34,786 nt of DNA from Candidatus Roizmanbacteria bacterium CG_4_9_14_0_2_um_filter_39_13 (GCA_002788865.1 PFSC01000156.1:1-34786); one strand, 5' to 3'. Positions 15,869 to 24,122 are shown, counted from the stretch's first letter. Notes: a model not told the origin generated them from the letters alone. Program-made: numbers and translations.

Positions 15869-16873
15869 ATGAATATACAAACTATTCCTGACAACTTTGA
15901 CCAACAGGAATTCAATCAAGTCGCGCATCACCCCCTCCAATCCTGGGAGTGGGGAGAAGTTCGTAAAAAAACTGGTATAGCAGTGGTTCGTATTGGTCAG
16001 TACGATCAAGACGTTCTTCAGAATGTATTTACAATGACACTCCACAACATTCCGCATACTTCTTTTCAGGTTGGATATATCCCTCGCTCTGTCCTTCCGA
16101 CTGAGGCACTTCTCCACTTTTTGAAGGAATATGGAAAAGAACACAATCTTCTGTTTATTAAATTCGAGCCAGATGCTAATAAAGATATTGTAAATTGTAA
16201 ATTAATTGAAAATTGCAAATTGAAAATTGAAAATTTTAAGAATTCCCCCCACCCTCTTTTCCCAACTTGGACACAAATACTCGATTTGAAGCCCGATGAA
16301 GATACGCTCCTACAGAATATGAAATCAAAAACAAGATACAACATCCGTTACGCCGCGCGGAAAGGTGTGACTGTGCGCGAAGAGTCGGATGACCAAGGTT
16401 TTAAAGTGTTCTCAGATCTTTATTTTCAAACAACCAATCGGCAAGAGTATCGAGGACATAATAGGTCGTATCACAAAACCGTCTGGGAAGGTCTCAAAAA
16501 TACCCATGCTCATATCTTGATCGCGTACCATGGTGATGAGCCTCTTGCTGCATATGAGCTTTTTCTCTTCAAAGGAAAACTGTACTATCCGTACGGAGGA
16601 TCTTCCGAATCCAATCGAGACCTCATGGGATCAAATCTTCTCATGTGGGAAGCAATAAAGTTCGGAAAAAAATATAACGCAACAGAGTTTGATATGTGGG
16701 GATCGCTCCCTCCTACGTATGATAGGGATGGAAAATGGTCAGGATTTACGAGGTTTAAAGAAGGATATGGAACAAGCTTTGTAGAATTTGTGGGAAGTTA
16801 TGACCTTGTGATACAACCACTTCTGTACTTCGGATATAACGTGGTATTCAAGATCCGAAATATGATGATTTGA
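15869..16873 (+). CDS. FemAB/FemX-family aminoacyl transferase
   Basis: A 334-residue cytoplasmic enzyme of the FemABX family (two GNAT-like domains). These enzymes use aminoacyl-tRNA to add the side-chain amino acid(s) of the peptidoglycan bridge on a lipid-linked precursor. The signature stretches are present: HPLQSWEWGEVRKKTG (21-36), VGYIPRS, MKSKTRYNIRYAARKGV (about 151-167), YHGDEPLAAY, and YPYGGSS then NLLMWEAIKFGKK, with FKEGYGTSFVEFVG near the end. Residues about 107-124 (VNCKLIENCKLKIENFK) are encoded by an AT-rich tandem repeat (16190-16238) inserted in frame between two conserved parts. It lies between the island terminator and a convergent lon gene. A TAAAAT box is at 15848-15853. 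Confidence 0.88.
   Translation: MNIQTIPDNFDQQEFNQVAHHPLQSWEWGEVRKKTGIAVVRIGQYDQDVLQNVFTMTLHNIPHTSFQVGYIPRSVLPTEALLHFLKEYGKEHNLLFIKFEPDANKDIVNCKLIENCKLKIENFKNSPHPLFPTWTQILDLKPDEDTLLQNMKSKTRYNIRYAARKGVTVREESDDQGFKVFSDLYFQTTNRQEYRGHNRSYHKTVWEGLKNTHAHILIAYHGDEPLAAYELFLFKGKLYYPYGGSSESNRDLMGSNLLMWEAIKFGKKYNATEFDMWGSLPPTYDRDGKWSGFTRFKEGYGTSFVEFVGSYDLVIQPLLYFGYNVVFKIRNMMI
16190..16238. repeat. AAATTG/GAAAATT low-complexity insert inside the FemAB-type gene
   Basis: A run of TAAATTGTAAATTAATTGAA-type words about 49 bases long, read through in frame as Asn, Cys, Lys, Leu, Ile and Glu residues. Similar stretches occur in SufC, TsaE, TsaD and a GT4 gene. Confidence 0.7.
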
Positions 16874-16889
16874 TCTTAAGGTCGCACCC

Positions 16890-19352
16890 TTAGTTTATCT
16901 TCTCTTTCTTGAGTGTCAAATGACGTCGTCTATCTTCAAAGACTTTCTTTTTTGTGGGAAATGTAAGTGCGGCTTGAATCACGTCATCTATATGTTTTGC
17001 AAAGACAAAGTTCAGGTCTTTTTTGACTTTATCAGGAATATCGACCAAATCTTTCTTATTCTCCTCAGGAATAATTACCGTTTTTATCTTTGCTCTGTGA
17101 GCTGCTATGATTTTTTCTTTGAGCCCTCCTATCTCTGTCACCCTTCCCCGAAGTGTGATCTCGCCGGTCATCGCTACATCATGCTTCACTGGAATACCTG
17201 TGAGTGATGAAATCATTGAAGTGACAATTGATACTCCAGCCGAAGGTCCATCTTTTGGGACAGCACCTTCTGGAACATGGACATGGATATCCATATCCAT
17301 GTAAAATTTTTCTTCAAGTTTAAACATATCCCATCGAGCTCGAATATAGGTGAGCGCCGCTTGACAGGATTCTTTCATGACGTCACCGAGATTTCCTGTG
17401 AGCGTCAATGATCCTTTTCCAGGCATATTTGCAACTTCAACGAATAGGATAACCCCGCCTACTTGCGTCCATGCAAGACCAGTTGTAATACCCACAGAAT
17501 CTTTTTCTTCGATCAATGAATCTGAATACTTATATTGACCAAGATATTTTTGAACATCGGTTTGTCCGATAGCTTTTCCTTTTCCTTTGATTTTTCCTTC
17601 AACAATATCACGAGCAACTTTTCGAAGAACAGTTGCGATTTGTCTCTCAAGTTCGCGCACTCCTGCCTCTCGAGAATATCTGCGAATGACTGTTTGAAGT
17701 GCACCATCAGTGATGGATATTCTTTTTTCTGGTATATAGTGCGCTCTCACCTGCTTTGGAATTAGGTAGTTTTTGGCAATATTGAATTTTTCTTCTTCTG
17801 TATACCCTACGAAATGAATGATCTCCAATCGATCACGAAGTGCGTCAGGAATAGTATCAAGGACATTTGCAGTTGTGATAAAAAATACATCAGACATATC
17901 AAAGGGAACCTCGAGATAATGATCCGAGAAGGCATGATTTTGCTCTGGATCCAATGCTTCAAGGAGTGCGGCAGATGGATCTCCACGATAATCGCTACCA
18001 ATTTTGTCGATCTCATCAAGCATGAACACTGGATTATTTGTGCCTGCTTGCTTTATACCTTGGATCATCCGTCCTGGAAGTGCTCCTACATATGTACGTC
18101 TGTGACCACGAATTTCTGCTTCATCTCGAATTCCTCCGAGCGATATTTTCACAAACTCTTTTCCTTGTGCTCGTGCGATAGATTTTCCCAATGAAGTTTT
18201 CCCAACTCCGGGAGGCCCAACAAAACAGAGAATTGAAGGCTGAGTTTCATGTTTTTTTGAAGGTCTCTTATCTTCTGGTTTTTTTTTCTGGGCTGCTTTT
18301 TCCTCTTCATCTTGGATGTCTTTGAGCTTCATTACTGCAAGAAATTCGATGATTCGCTCTTTCACTTTCTTCAGACCAAAATGATCCTCATCAAGAATTT
18401 TCTGTGCAAGTTTTATGTCTATATTTTGTTTTGATGCCACTTCCCATGGTATCTCAACCAACCAATCAAGATATGACCGGATATATGATGCTTCTGGATT
18501 GTACTGAGACATCTGCGTAAGACGTTTGAGTTCTTTTACTGCTTTTTTCTGCACATCTTCAGGCATCGCCGCATCTTTGATCTTTTTTTTATATTCATTT
18601 ACTTCGACATTGTCGCCCTTGTCTCCAAGCTCTTCTTCGATTGTCTTCATCTTTTCCCGGAGGAATGTCTCTCTCATGTTTTTTTCAAATTTCTTGTGTG
18701 TTTTATTTGAAATATTGTGTTCAAGCTCGAGAACTTTGATTTCCTTGTTGATATATTCAACTTCATTTTGAAGTCTTTTTAAAAGGTCTGTTTCTTCGAG
18801 AAGTTGTTGCCTTTCAGCTGTCTTTATATCTACGATCATCGCCACTTGATTTGAAAAATTGTGTGATGATTGGATATTGAGAATATTCATCAAGAATACA
18901 AAATCGATCGTTTTTCCGAGATTTATCGCTTTTTTTACCTGACCTGAGATATATTTAACTACTGCAAGTATTTCTTCGGTTTCCTGTGAAGATTCTAAAA
19001 TTTCCGAGACCGATGCCGAAAAGTATGGCTCTGTCTGCGTGTATGAGTCGATATGAACTTTATACAATCCTTTGACAAGTGCATTTATCTGCCCTTTGTC
19101 TCCCGTTGCGATTTTGTCTATCTGAGCAACCACGCCAATATCATACAAATCAGATGTCTTTGGGTCATCGAGATCCACCTTTTTTTGCATTACAAGGACC
19201 ACCTTCTTTTCTTCTTTCATTGCTTGTTTCATTGCTAAGACACTTTTGTCTCGACCGAAAACAAGTACGTTTTCTGCGGACGGGAATACTATGCCATCAC
19301 GTATCGTCACAACAGGATAAAGTTGATCATTGCTTTGTATATTTTCAGACAT
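16890..19352 (-). CDS. lon: ATP-dependent protease Lon
   Basis: The 820-residue protein is a complete LonA. The N-terminal substrate-binding domain (YPVVTIRDGIVFPSAENVLV, from residue 12) and coiled region (about 190-240) precede an AAA+ module with Walker A GPPGVGKT (379-386) and Walker B MLDEIDK (444-450). The C-terminal protease domain has the catalytic dyad Ser704 (KDGPSAG) and Lys747 (GGLKEK). Lon unfolds and degrades damaged and regulatory proteins in the cytoplasm. A charged linker at about 348-371 (EEEKAAQKKKPEDKRPSKKH) sits just before the AAA+ module and looks lineage-specific. The gene has its own strong promoter upstream and ends 16 bases from the convergent FemAB-type gene. Confidence 0.98.
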   Translation of the reverse strand: MSENIQSNDQLYPVVTIRDGIVFPSAENVLVFGRDKSVLAMKQAMKEEKKVVLVMQKKVDLDDPKTSDLYDIGVVAQIDKIATGDKGQINALVKGLYKVHIDSYTQTEPYFSASVSEILESSQETEEILAVVKYISGQVKKAINLGKTIDFVFLMNILNIQSSHNFSNQVAMIVDIKTAERQQLLEETDLLKRLQNEVEYINKEIKVLELEHNISNKTHKKFEKNMRETFLREKMKTIEEELGDKGDNVEVNEYKKKIKDAAMPEDVQKKAVKELKRLTQMSQYNPEASYIRSYLDWLVEIPWEVASKQNIDIKLAQKILDEDHFGLKKVKERIIEFLAVMKLKDIQDEEEKAAQKKKPEDKRPSKKHETQPSILCFVGPPGVGKTSLGKSIARAQGKEFVKISLGGIRDEAEIRGHRRTYVGALPGRMIQGIKQAGTNNPVFMLDEIDKIGSDYRGDPSAALLEALDPEQNHAFSDHYLEVPFDMSDVFFITTANVLDTIPDALRDRLEIIHFVGYTEEEKFNIAKNYLIPKQVRAHYIPEKRISITDGALQTVIRRYSREAGVRELERQIATVLRKVARDIVEGKIKGKGKAIGQTDVQKYLGQYKYSDSLIEEKDSVGITTGLAWTQVGGVILFVEVANMPGKGSLTLTGNLGDVMKESCQAALTYIRARWDMFKLEEKFYMDMDIHVHVPEGAVPKDGPSAGVSIVTSMISSLTGIPVKHDVAMTGEITLRGRVTEIGGLKEKIIAAHRAKIKTVIIPEENKKDLVDIPDKVKKDLNFVFAKHIDDVIQAALTFPTKKKVFEDRRRHLTLKKEKIN

Positions 19353-19360
19353 ATCTTAGC

Positions 19361-19389
19361 AGTATATTAAATTGATTGCTAAAAGTCAA
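19361..19389 (-). promoter_or_regulatory. lon promoter
   Basis: On the minus strand TTGACT (-35, 19389-19384) and TATACT (-10, 19366-19361) are separated by exactly 17 bases. The ATG follows eight bases after the -10, so the transcript should begin at or within a base or two of the start codon. It is the best-formed sigma-70 promoter in the window. Confidence 0.8.
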
Positions 19390-19413
19390 GATGTGAGGTT
19401 GAGCACACTTTTT

Positions 19414-20259
19414 CTACACAAATGACGAGGTGAACGGAGCAAAATCGGTAAATTGTGCGCGCTTGACAAGTGGAGCTTCAAGTTGAGAAATCTGCTCATG
19501 ATACGCAGGCCTTTCTTCTTTGTACAAAATACCTAAAGGAAATTTTTCTTCATCAACTTCCATACTTTCTGCTATTGCAATTTTTTTATCATTTTGGACA
19601 TAATCTTCGGGAAGCTTATATGCGTGTTTTAAATAGTATTGATATGTGTTGACTTTATTAAAAGTAACACATGGCTGAAGGATATTTACCAGTGAAAAAC
19701 CTTTATGTGTTATAGCCGCTTTCAAAATCTCTATGAGCGATCTTGCATCCCCAGCAAAGCCTTGAGAGACAAACGTGGCGCCTTGAGAAATGGCTAGTGC
19801 GAGCGGGTTTACTGGAACTTCGATGATTCCCTGAGGAGTTGATTTGGATTTATACCCTTGTTTTGCTGTTGGCGCAACCTGCCCAGTGGTAAGTCCATAC
19901 ACCATATTGTCGTGAACAATCACGGTGATGTCATGATTTCCTCTGCATGCATGCAGAAAATGATTCCCACCTTCTCCATAAATTCCCCCGTCACCCCCCA
20001 CAACGATGGTATTCATTTCGTGATTTGCGGTTTTCATCCCGACAGCTGTTGGGATAGAGCGTCCATGAAGGCCATGTGTGGCATATCCATTTATGAAATC
20101 ATTCATGTTCCCCGAACAGCCAATGTCAAACGACATGAATATCGTCGAAGGATCATATCCAAGCTGCTCAAGCGCTGACTTTATTCCCACTCGGATTCCC
20201 CAATCACCACACCCTGGGCACCATGTTGGTGCATATCCATCAAATCCTATATTGTCCAT
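19414..20259 (-). CDS. 2-oxoacid:ferredoxin oxidoreductase, beta subunit
   Basis: The 281-residue protein binds thiamine diphosphate and pairs with the next gene to decarboxylate a 2-oxoacid (pyruvate or 2-oxoglutarate type) to the acyl-CoA, passing electrons to ferredoxin. Visible motifs are APTWCPGCGDWGIR near the N-terminus, SFDIGCSGNMNDFINGYATH and VVGGDGGIYGEGGNHFLHAC (the GDG thiamine motif) followed by HDNMVYGLTTGQ. I chose the ATG at 20259 because AGGAG lies seven bases before it; the longer frame from 20277 would add six residues including the ribosome site itself. A dispersed repeat sits between it and the alpha gene. The substrate cannot be fixed from sequence. Confidence 0.9.
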   Translation of the reverse strand: MDNIGFDGYAPTWCPGCGDWGIRVGIKSALEQLGYDPSTIFMSFDIGCSGNMNDFINGYATHGLHGRSIPTAVGMKTANHEMNTIVVGGDGGIYGEGGNHFLHACRGNHDITVIVHDNMVYGLTTGQVAPTAKQGYKSKSTPQGIIEVPVNPLALAISQGATFVSQGFAGDARSLIEILKAAITHKGFSLVNILQPCVTFNKVNTYQYYLKHAYKLPEDYVQNDKKIAIAESMEVDEEKFPLGILYKEERPAYHEQISQLEAPLVKRAQFTDFAPFTSSFV

Positions 20260-20272
20260 ATATATTCTCCTT

Positions 20273-20356
20273 GTCATTCTGATCCGCCAGTTGGCGGAGA
20301 AGAATCCATGTTTTTATATTTTCAATGCATGGATCCTTCGTTTCACTCAGGATGAC
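20273..20356. repeat. GTCATTC...GGATGAC dispersed repeat, copy 2
   Basis: Begins GTCATTCTGATCC and ends CTCAGGATGAC, with inner inverted pairs TCCGCCAG/TTGGCGGA and CCATG/CATGG. It fills the gap between the alpha and beta subunit genes, separating two genes that would normally be adjacent. Confidence 0.78.
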
Positions 20357-20372
20357 TGCTATAATTTGTAAT

Positions 20373-22223
20373 TTACGCCATTTTTTGAGCTAGCTTGTTC
20401 ATGATATCTTCTTCACTTGTTTCATTTTCACTACTTACCTGACTTTGAGAATCCGACTTTGATTCTTGAATTTTCATCTCTGCCTTTTCACTATTCAAAT
20501 TCTGTTTTTTTCCGATGATAAAATCTCGAACTTCTTCTGGCCAGATTGGTCTACCGTCATATTTTAGAAATGTTTCTTTTATAGAGATTCCCGTTTGCAT
20601 CCTCAGAAGTTGGCCAAACTGTGCTTGGGAGTTGTTTTCAATAAGTATAATTCGCTTCCCTTCGCACTGTGCAAAGAGCTGTTTTATTGGCTCTTCGGGT
20701 ATTGGATATACATGAGTAAAGTGGATATAGGCAGTTTTTTTATCGTCAAGCAATTTCTGCGCTTCAAGAATCGAACCCTTTCCTGACCCCCAGGATACAA
20801 ATACGATCTCGGACTCTGTGAGATCGCCGAAAATCTTTGGCAGCTCAAAGTCATTCTTGAAGTATGTTTGAATTTTTGCATTCCGCTTGTTGACCTGTTG
20901 AACGCGCATTCCGACATCTTCAGTAGTATGCGAATCTTCCACATGCTCATATGAATTTGCCTGATAGTAGACTCCTTTTTTCCCAGGAACAAGCATTTCT
21001 GAGACTCCATCATTTTCAAGTTTGTACCGTAAATACGGCGACTCTTTTGTGTCTGATACAATTTTTCCTTTTCGTATTTTATGATTTTGAAGCAGGTGAT
21101 CGATTGTTTCCTTGTCTGGCGAAATATGTGATTCTGACAAGAATTTATCAGACATCACAATAACTGGAGTTTGATACACATCTGCAAGATCAAATGCTTT
21201 CATAGTAAGCTCTATCATCTCTTCCGAATCTCCTGGAGCAAGCACCATTTTCGGAAACTCTCCGTGACCCGCATGTACTCCAAAAAGAAGGTCACCTTGC
21301 TCGGTCCAGGTAGGGATGCCTGTCGCAGGTCCTGGCCTCATCGCAAGAAGAATTACCAAAGGAATTTCTGCTATTCCTGCGTAAGAAATTGCTTCTGTCA
21401 TGAGAGCAAATCCTCCACCTGATGTTCCTACCGAAGCACGAACGCCTGCAAATGAAGCGCCAAGTGCCGAATTTATCGCAGAAAGCTCATCTTCAGGATG
21501 GCGAACAACCATTTGATTTGTTGTTTGCCAGGCTGCCAAAGTAGTCAGAACCGAAGATGCGGGAGTCATTGGGTAGGATGCGTAATATCTACAATCAGCA
21601 GCCATAGCACCCAAACAATATGCTTCATTCCCAGCTATTACCATTTTTTGCTTAACTACATCCTTTTTTTTCAGAATATCAAGTTTGAGTAGTGTCGATT
21701 TCATTGCCTCGTCATACCCTATTTTTGCAAGTCGTAGATTGAAATTCACGACATCTTCTCCTTTTCGGTCAAACTGCTGATGAATGAGCTGCTCAAATAC
21801 ATTTAAATCACCTCCAAGAAGTGCAATACTCGCGGCAACGGCGATCGTATTCACCATCATCTGGTCGATTTTCTCTGTTTTCTTGATCTGAGTAAAACCA
21901 ATGGGGATTTGTATACAGGGAATATCGGGAGAAAACATCTCCGGATCGAATACTACCATACTCTTGTCAGTCAAGCGATACTTGTGCAAATTGAACGTCT
22001 CTTTATTCAAACAGACAAGAAGATCGATATCCCATTTTGGGGCGGTAAGCGTATCTTCTGATACTAAAACTTCGTATGTGTTGTGACCTCCTCGGATGAG
22101 CGAGGGATACTCTGCATAATCAAAAATATTGTATCCTGATCTCGTTGCAATCTTAGCAAATGCCAATCCTGAGGTCATAATGCCAAATCCTGCCTCGCCA
22201 CCAATTTTCCAGTTAAATTGCAT
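20373..22223 (-). CDS. 2-oxoacid:ferredoxin oxidoreductase, fused gamma-alpha subunit
   Basis: The 616-residue protein joins the gamma domain (about 1-190, opening MQFNWKIGGEAGFGIMTSG) to the alpha domain (from about 210, GNEAYCLGAMAADCRYYASY, YPMTPASSVL, VRHPEDELSAINSALGASFA, VGTSGGGFALMTEAISYAG). The C-terminal third has EIVFVSWGSGKGSILEAQKL. With the beta subunit it forms the oxidoreductase that moves electrons to ferredoxin. I chose the ATG at 22223; the frame is open to another ATG at 22256, which would add eleven unconserved residues. The tail from about 590 (EKAEMKIQESKSDSQSQVSS) is low complexity. A ferredoxin gene lies less than 1 kb upstream. Confidence 0.9.
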   Translation of the reverse strand: MQFNWKIGGEAGFGIMTSGLAFAKIATRSGYNIFDYAEYPSLIRGGHNTYEVLVSEDTLTAPKWDIDLLVCLNKETFNLHKYRLTDKSMVVFDPEMFSPDIPCIQIPIGFTQIKKTEKIDQMMVNTIAVAASIALLGGDLNVFEQLIHQQFDRKGEDVVNFNLRLAKIGYDEAMKSTLLKLDILKKKDVVKQKMVIAGNEAYCLGAMAADCRYYASYPMTPASSVLTTLAAWQTTNQMVVRHPEDELSAINSALGASFAGVRASVGTSGGGFALMTEAISYAGIAEIPLVILLAMRPGPATGIPTWTEQGDLLFGVHAGHGEFPKMVLAPGDSEEMIELTMKAFDLADVYQTPVIVMSDKFLSESHISPDKETIDHLLQNHKIRKGKIVSDTKESPYLRYKLENDGVSEMLVPGKKGVYYQANSYEHVEDSHTTEDVGMRVQQVNKRNAKIQTYFKNDFELPKIFGDLTESEIVFVSWGSGKGSILEAQKLLDDKKTAYIHFTHVYPIPEEPIKQLFAQCEGKRIILIENNSQAQFGQLLRMQTGISIKETFLKYDGRPIWPEEVRDFIIGKKQNLNSEKAEMKIQESKSDSQSQVSSENETSEEDIMNKLAQKMA

Positions 22224-22265
22224 ATATGTGTTTATATTACATGGTAATTGTTGCACGGTGCAATG

Positions 22266-22475
22266 TCATTTTGCATAGCTTTCAAGAAAGCCACAGGATT
22301 TACAACGAAATGTAACTACTTTCGTATCATGATAATCCTCAGGCGTTGCTTTTCTGATTATTTTCTGCCCACTCTTCTTCCACGTTCCCTTTTGATCCCA
22401 CATTAGATTTAAGTAATCTGGAATAAACCCTTCCTCCATCCCTCCCTCACACTTCGGACATTTTTTTGTTTCCAT
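22266..22475 (-). CDS. small zinc-ribbon protein
   Basis: A 69-residue protein with CPKC (6-9) and CKSC (about 58-61), the two knuckles of a zinc ribbon. The middle (FIPDYLNLMWDQKGTW) has aromatic residues of the kind seen in small beta-sheet domains, and the protein ends GFLESYAK. It resembles the widespread short zinc-ribbon proteins of unknown function (DUF6487-like), which is only a loose match. It lies just upstream of the oxidoreductase alpha gene on the same strand. Confidence 0.78.
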   Translation of the reverse strand: METKKCPKCEGGMEEGFIPDYLNLMWDQKGTWKKSGQKIIRKATPEDYHDTKVVTFRCKSCGFLESYAK

Positions 22476-22516
22476 ATCTATAAATAAAAATGATAATTAT
22501 GCAATCCTCCATACAA

Positions 22517-22622
22517 TCTCCCTTTTGAAGGGAGCCCTCCGACGGTACGTCGGTGGAAGGGATGTACTCTTTGTTTTAAATAACATCCCCTGCCTTACAG
22601 GCACCCCCTTCCTGAAGGGGGA
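22517..22622. repeat. multi-hairpin intergenic repeat
   Basis: Three perfect or near-perfect hairpins follow one another: CTCCCTTTTGAAGGGAG (22518-22534), CCGACGGTACGTCGG inside CCCTCC...GGAAGGG, and CCCCCTTCCTGAAGGGGG (22604-22621). The ends CTCCCTT and AAGGGGGA are imperfect inverted copies, which suggests a mobile-type element. It lies between two zinc-ribbon genes and differs from the GTCATTC repeat family. Confidence 0.72.
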
Positions 22623-22633
22623 TCTCGATATTT

Positions 22634-22789
22634 TCAGTCGTAACAACAGGGATCTTTGTAACCACAATTTGCACAGGTGGCATCCCGTCCCCCAGGCATT
22701 CCCTTGATCGTAAGCATGCCACACTCGGGACAGGGTCTCACATGAGATTTGTTGTCATCAGGTGTAGTCGAGGTTTTGTCAGAAATCAT
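22634..22789 (-). CDS. 51-residue zinc-ribbon protein
   Basis: The frame is open further upstream, but the family-like part starts MISDKTSTTPDDNKSHVRPC; the extra upstream residues overlap the ferredoxin stop and are hydrophobic junk, so I start at 22789. CPEC and CANC form a zinc ribbon, with a closing CGYKDPCCYD. Function unknown. It lies eleven bases after the ferredoxin gene and is probably co-transcribed with it. Confidence 0.72.
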   Translation of the reverse strand: MISDKTSTTPDDNKSHVRPCPECGMLTIKGMPGGRDATCANCGYKDPCCYD

Positions 22790-22799
22790 TGTAAGAAAA

Positions 22800-23078
22800 T
22801 TACTGAGGAAAAATCTTATTTCCGGCAGTATCTTCAATGATAATTGCAGCAGTTGGGCAAGCACGAGCACCATCAATTATTGCTTCGTTGGTGTCGTTTT
22901 CAGCAGTATCAAGAATGATAGCTTTTGCCTCTGAATCCATGACAAAGGTGTTTGGAGCAATCGCAACACAGGTTGCTGCGCCAATGCATAAATCGCGATC
23001 AACATGGAATTTCAAATCACGGACGGTGACCGGACCTGAAGGGCTTGATGGATTTTTTAAATTTTGATCGTCAGACAT
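22800..23078 (-). CDS. ferredoxin with three cluster cysteines
   Basis: A 92-residue ferredoxin that should carry electrons for the nearby 2-oxoacid oxidoreductase. The cluster loop reads DRDLCIGAATCVAIAPNTF (28-46) and ARACPTAAI (71-79). Three cysteines are visible (C31, C37, C74); the position normally held by the second cysteine of C-x2-C-x2-C is Ala34. That fits a [3Fe-4S] cluster, or a [4Fe-4S] cluster held by a non-cysteine ligand. The first 19 residues are polar and probably disordered. A TAATAT box (23090-23085, minus strand) lies six bases before the ATG, inside the end of the SufU gene. Confidence 0.87.
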   Translation of the reverse strand: MSDDQNLKNPSSPSGPVTVRDLKFHVDRDLCIGAATCVAIAPNTFVMDSEAKAIILDTAENDTNEAIIDGARACPTAAIIIEDTAGNKIFPQ

Positions 23079-23087
23079 ATAAAAATA

Positions 23088-23444
23088 TTAAATTAGTAAT
23101 TTTCTTAAACCCTCCCAACTTAAAAGCGCACATTTCATTCGGTTGGGAGTAAGTTCTATGTTCAATAATCCTAACACATCATTGACACTTATTTCTAGTA
23201 GCTCTATTTTAGTTTTTCCTTTTGCATGTTCGGTAAGCATTGATGCTGACGCAATTGAGATTGCACAACCCTCACCGGTAAAACCAATTTCCTCAATGAC
23301 GCCATCTTTTTCACGAATTTCCATGTGGATCTTGTCCCCACACAACGGATTATCAAGATCAACTTTTGAAGTTGCTCCTTTTATCGAAGAATTGTTTCGA
23401 GGATTTTGGTAATGATCCAATATCATCTCAGCATAGATACTCAT
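23088..23444 (-). CDS. sufU: SufU/IscU-type iron-sulfur scaffold or sulfur carrier
   Basis: A 118-residue member of the IscU/SufU family. It opens MSIYAEMILDHYQNPRN and keeps the three active cysteines: C35 in NPLCGDKI (with D37), C60 in GEGCAIS and C105 in RMKCALLSWEGL. In SUF systems it accepts sulfur from the cysteine desulfurase SufS and hands it to SufBCD. It is shorter than the well-studied Bacillus SufU (about 147 residues), mainly in the part between the second and third cysteines. It lies on the same strand as sufS but a transposase gene separates them. Confidence 0.92.
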   Translation of the reverse strand: MSIYAEMILDHYQNPRNNSSIKGATSKVDLDNPLCGDKIHMEIREKDGVIEEIGFTGEGCAISIASASMLTEHAKGKTKIELLEISVNDVLGLLNIELTPNRMKCALLSWEGLRKLLI

Positions 23445-23458
23445 ATTAAGTTTTTTTG

Positions 23459-24022
23459 TTAATTTATAGATTCATTCTTGTTAACAACAAACGGTGTTTT
23501 TAAATCTGCATTTACCATATGATTTCTATCTTTTTCTATATCCCATTTGATTGGATTATTTCTTATATATTCACGAATGTGAAATAATGATTTTTCGTTG
23601 CGGATAACGTGATCGTAAAATGATCGTTGCCATGCAAAATTTTCTAATCCATTTTGATGAATTATTTTTGATGATGTCGTTTTAAATGCCCCAATCAATT
23701 GCGATAATGGTTTTATTATTACCATACCCACCGTAGGGACAGGTCGCGACCTGTCCCTACCACGATCAATAACCAGAATCCCATGCATATGATTGGGCAT
23801 CACCACAAATTTGTCCAACATAATATATTCGTATTGATTGGACAACCATAACCACTGGTTTTCCACAATTTTCCCATAATCATTCAGTATCATTTCTCCA
23901 TTTTTTATTTTACCGAAAAATTCTTCCCGATCATTGATACAAATGGTGACAAAATAATACCCATTTTGAGAATAATCAAAATTCTTCAATCTATTTGATT
24001 TGCGGCGTATGAGATTCTTCAT
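23459..24022 (-). CDS. REP-associated tyrosine transposase (RAYT)
   Basis: The 187-residue protein is a Y1 HUH single-strand transposase of the IS200/TnpA_REP type. The HUH motif is FVVMPNHMHGILVI (72-85, H78 and H80), and the likely catalytic tyrosine is Y152 in IREYIRNNPIKW. RAYTs act on palindromic REP sequences. Residues 88-97 (GRDRSRPVPT) are encoded by a perfect 28-base palindrome (23733-23760) whose second copy lies 36 bases upstream of the start (24058-24085). The frame is open from start to stop, so the enzyme may be active. It separates sufS from sufU, breaking an otherwise continuous SUF arm. Confidence 0.88.
   Translation of the reverse strand: MKNLIRRKSNRLKNFDYSQNGYYFVTICINDREEFFGKIKNGEMILNDYGKIVENQWLWLSNQYEYIMLDKFVVMPNHMHGILVIDRGRDRSRPVPTVGMVIIKPLSQLIGAFKTTSSKIIHQNGLENFAWQRSFYDHVIRNEKSLFHIREYIRNNPIKWDIEKDRNHMVNADLKTPFVVNKNESIN
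23733..23760. repeat. 28-base palindrome inside the RAYT gene
   Basis: Perfect palindrome with half-site GTAGGGACAGGTCG. It is identical to the copy at 24058-24085 and is translated in frame within the transposase. Confidence 0.95.
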
Positions 24023-24057
24023 GATTTGCCTATGGATGTATATGATTACATCGACAT

Positions 24058-24085
24058 GTAGGGACAGGTCGCGACCTGTCCCTAC
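24058..24085. repeat. 28-base palindrome upstream of the RAYT gene
   Basis: Perfect palindrome with half-site GTAGGGACAGGTCG, identical to that at 23733-23760. It lies between the sufS end and the transposase start and is a likely target (REP) sequence for that transposase. Confidence 0.95.
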
Positions 24086-24122
24086 GCCTGCAATTGTAAA
24101 AATATTTCCTCAATCTGTTTTT

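Noticed and set aside
16873..16890. Possible bidirectional terminator between the FemAB-type gene and lon
   Set aside because: TAAGG/CCTTA can pair, but the stem is only five bases with no T run on either side.
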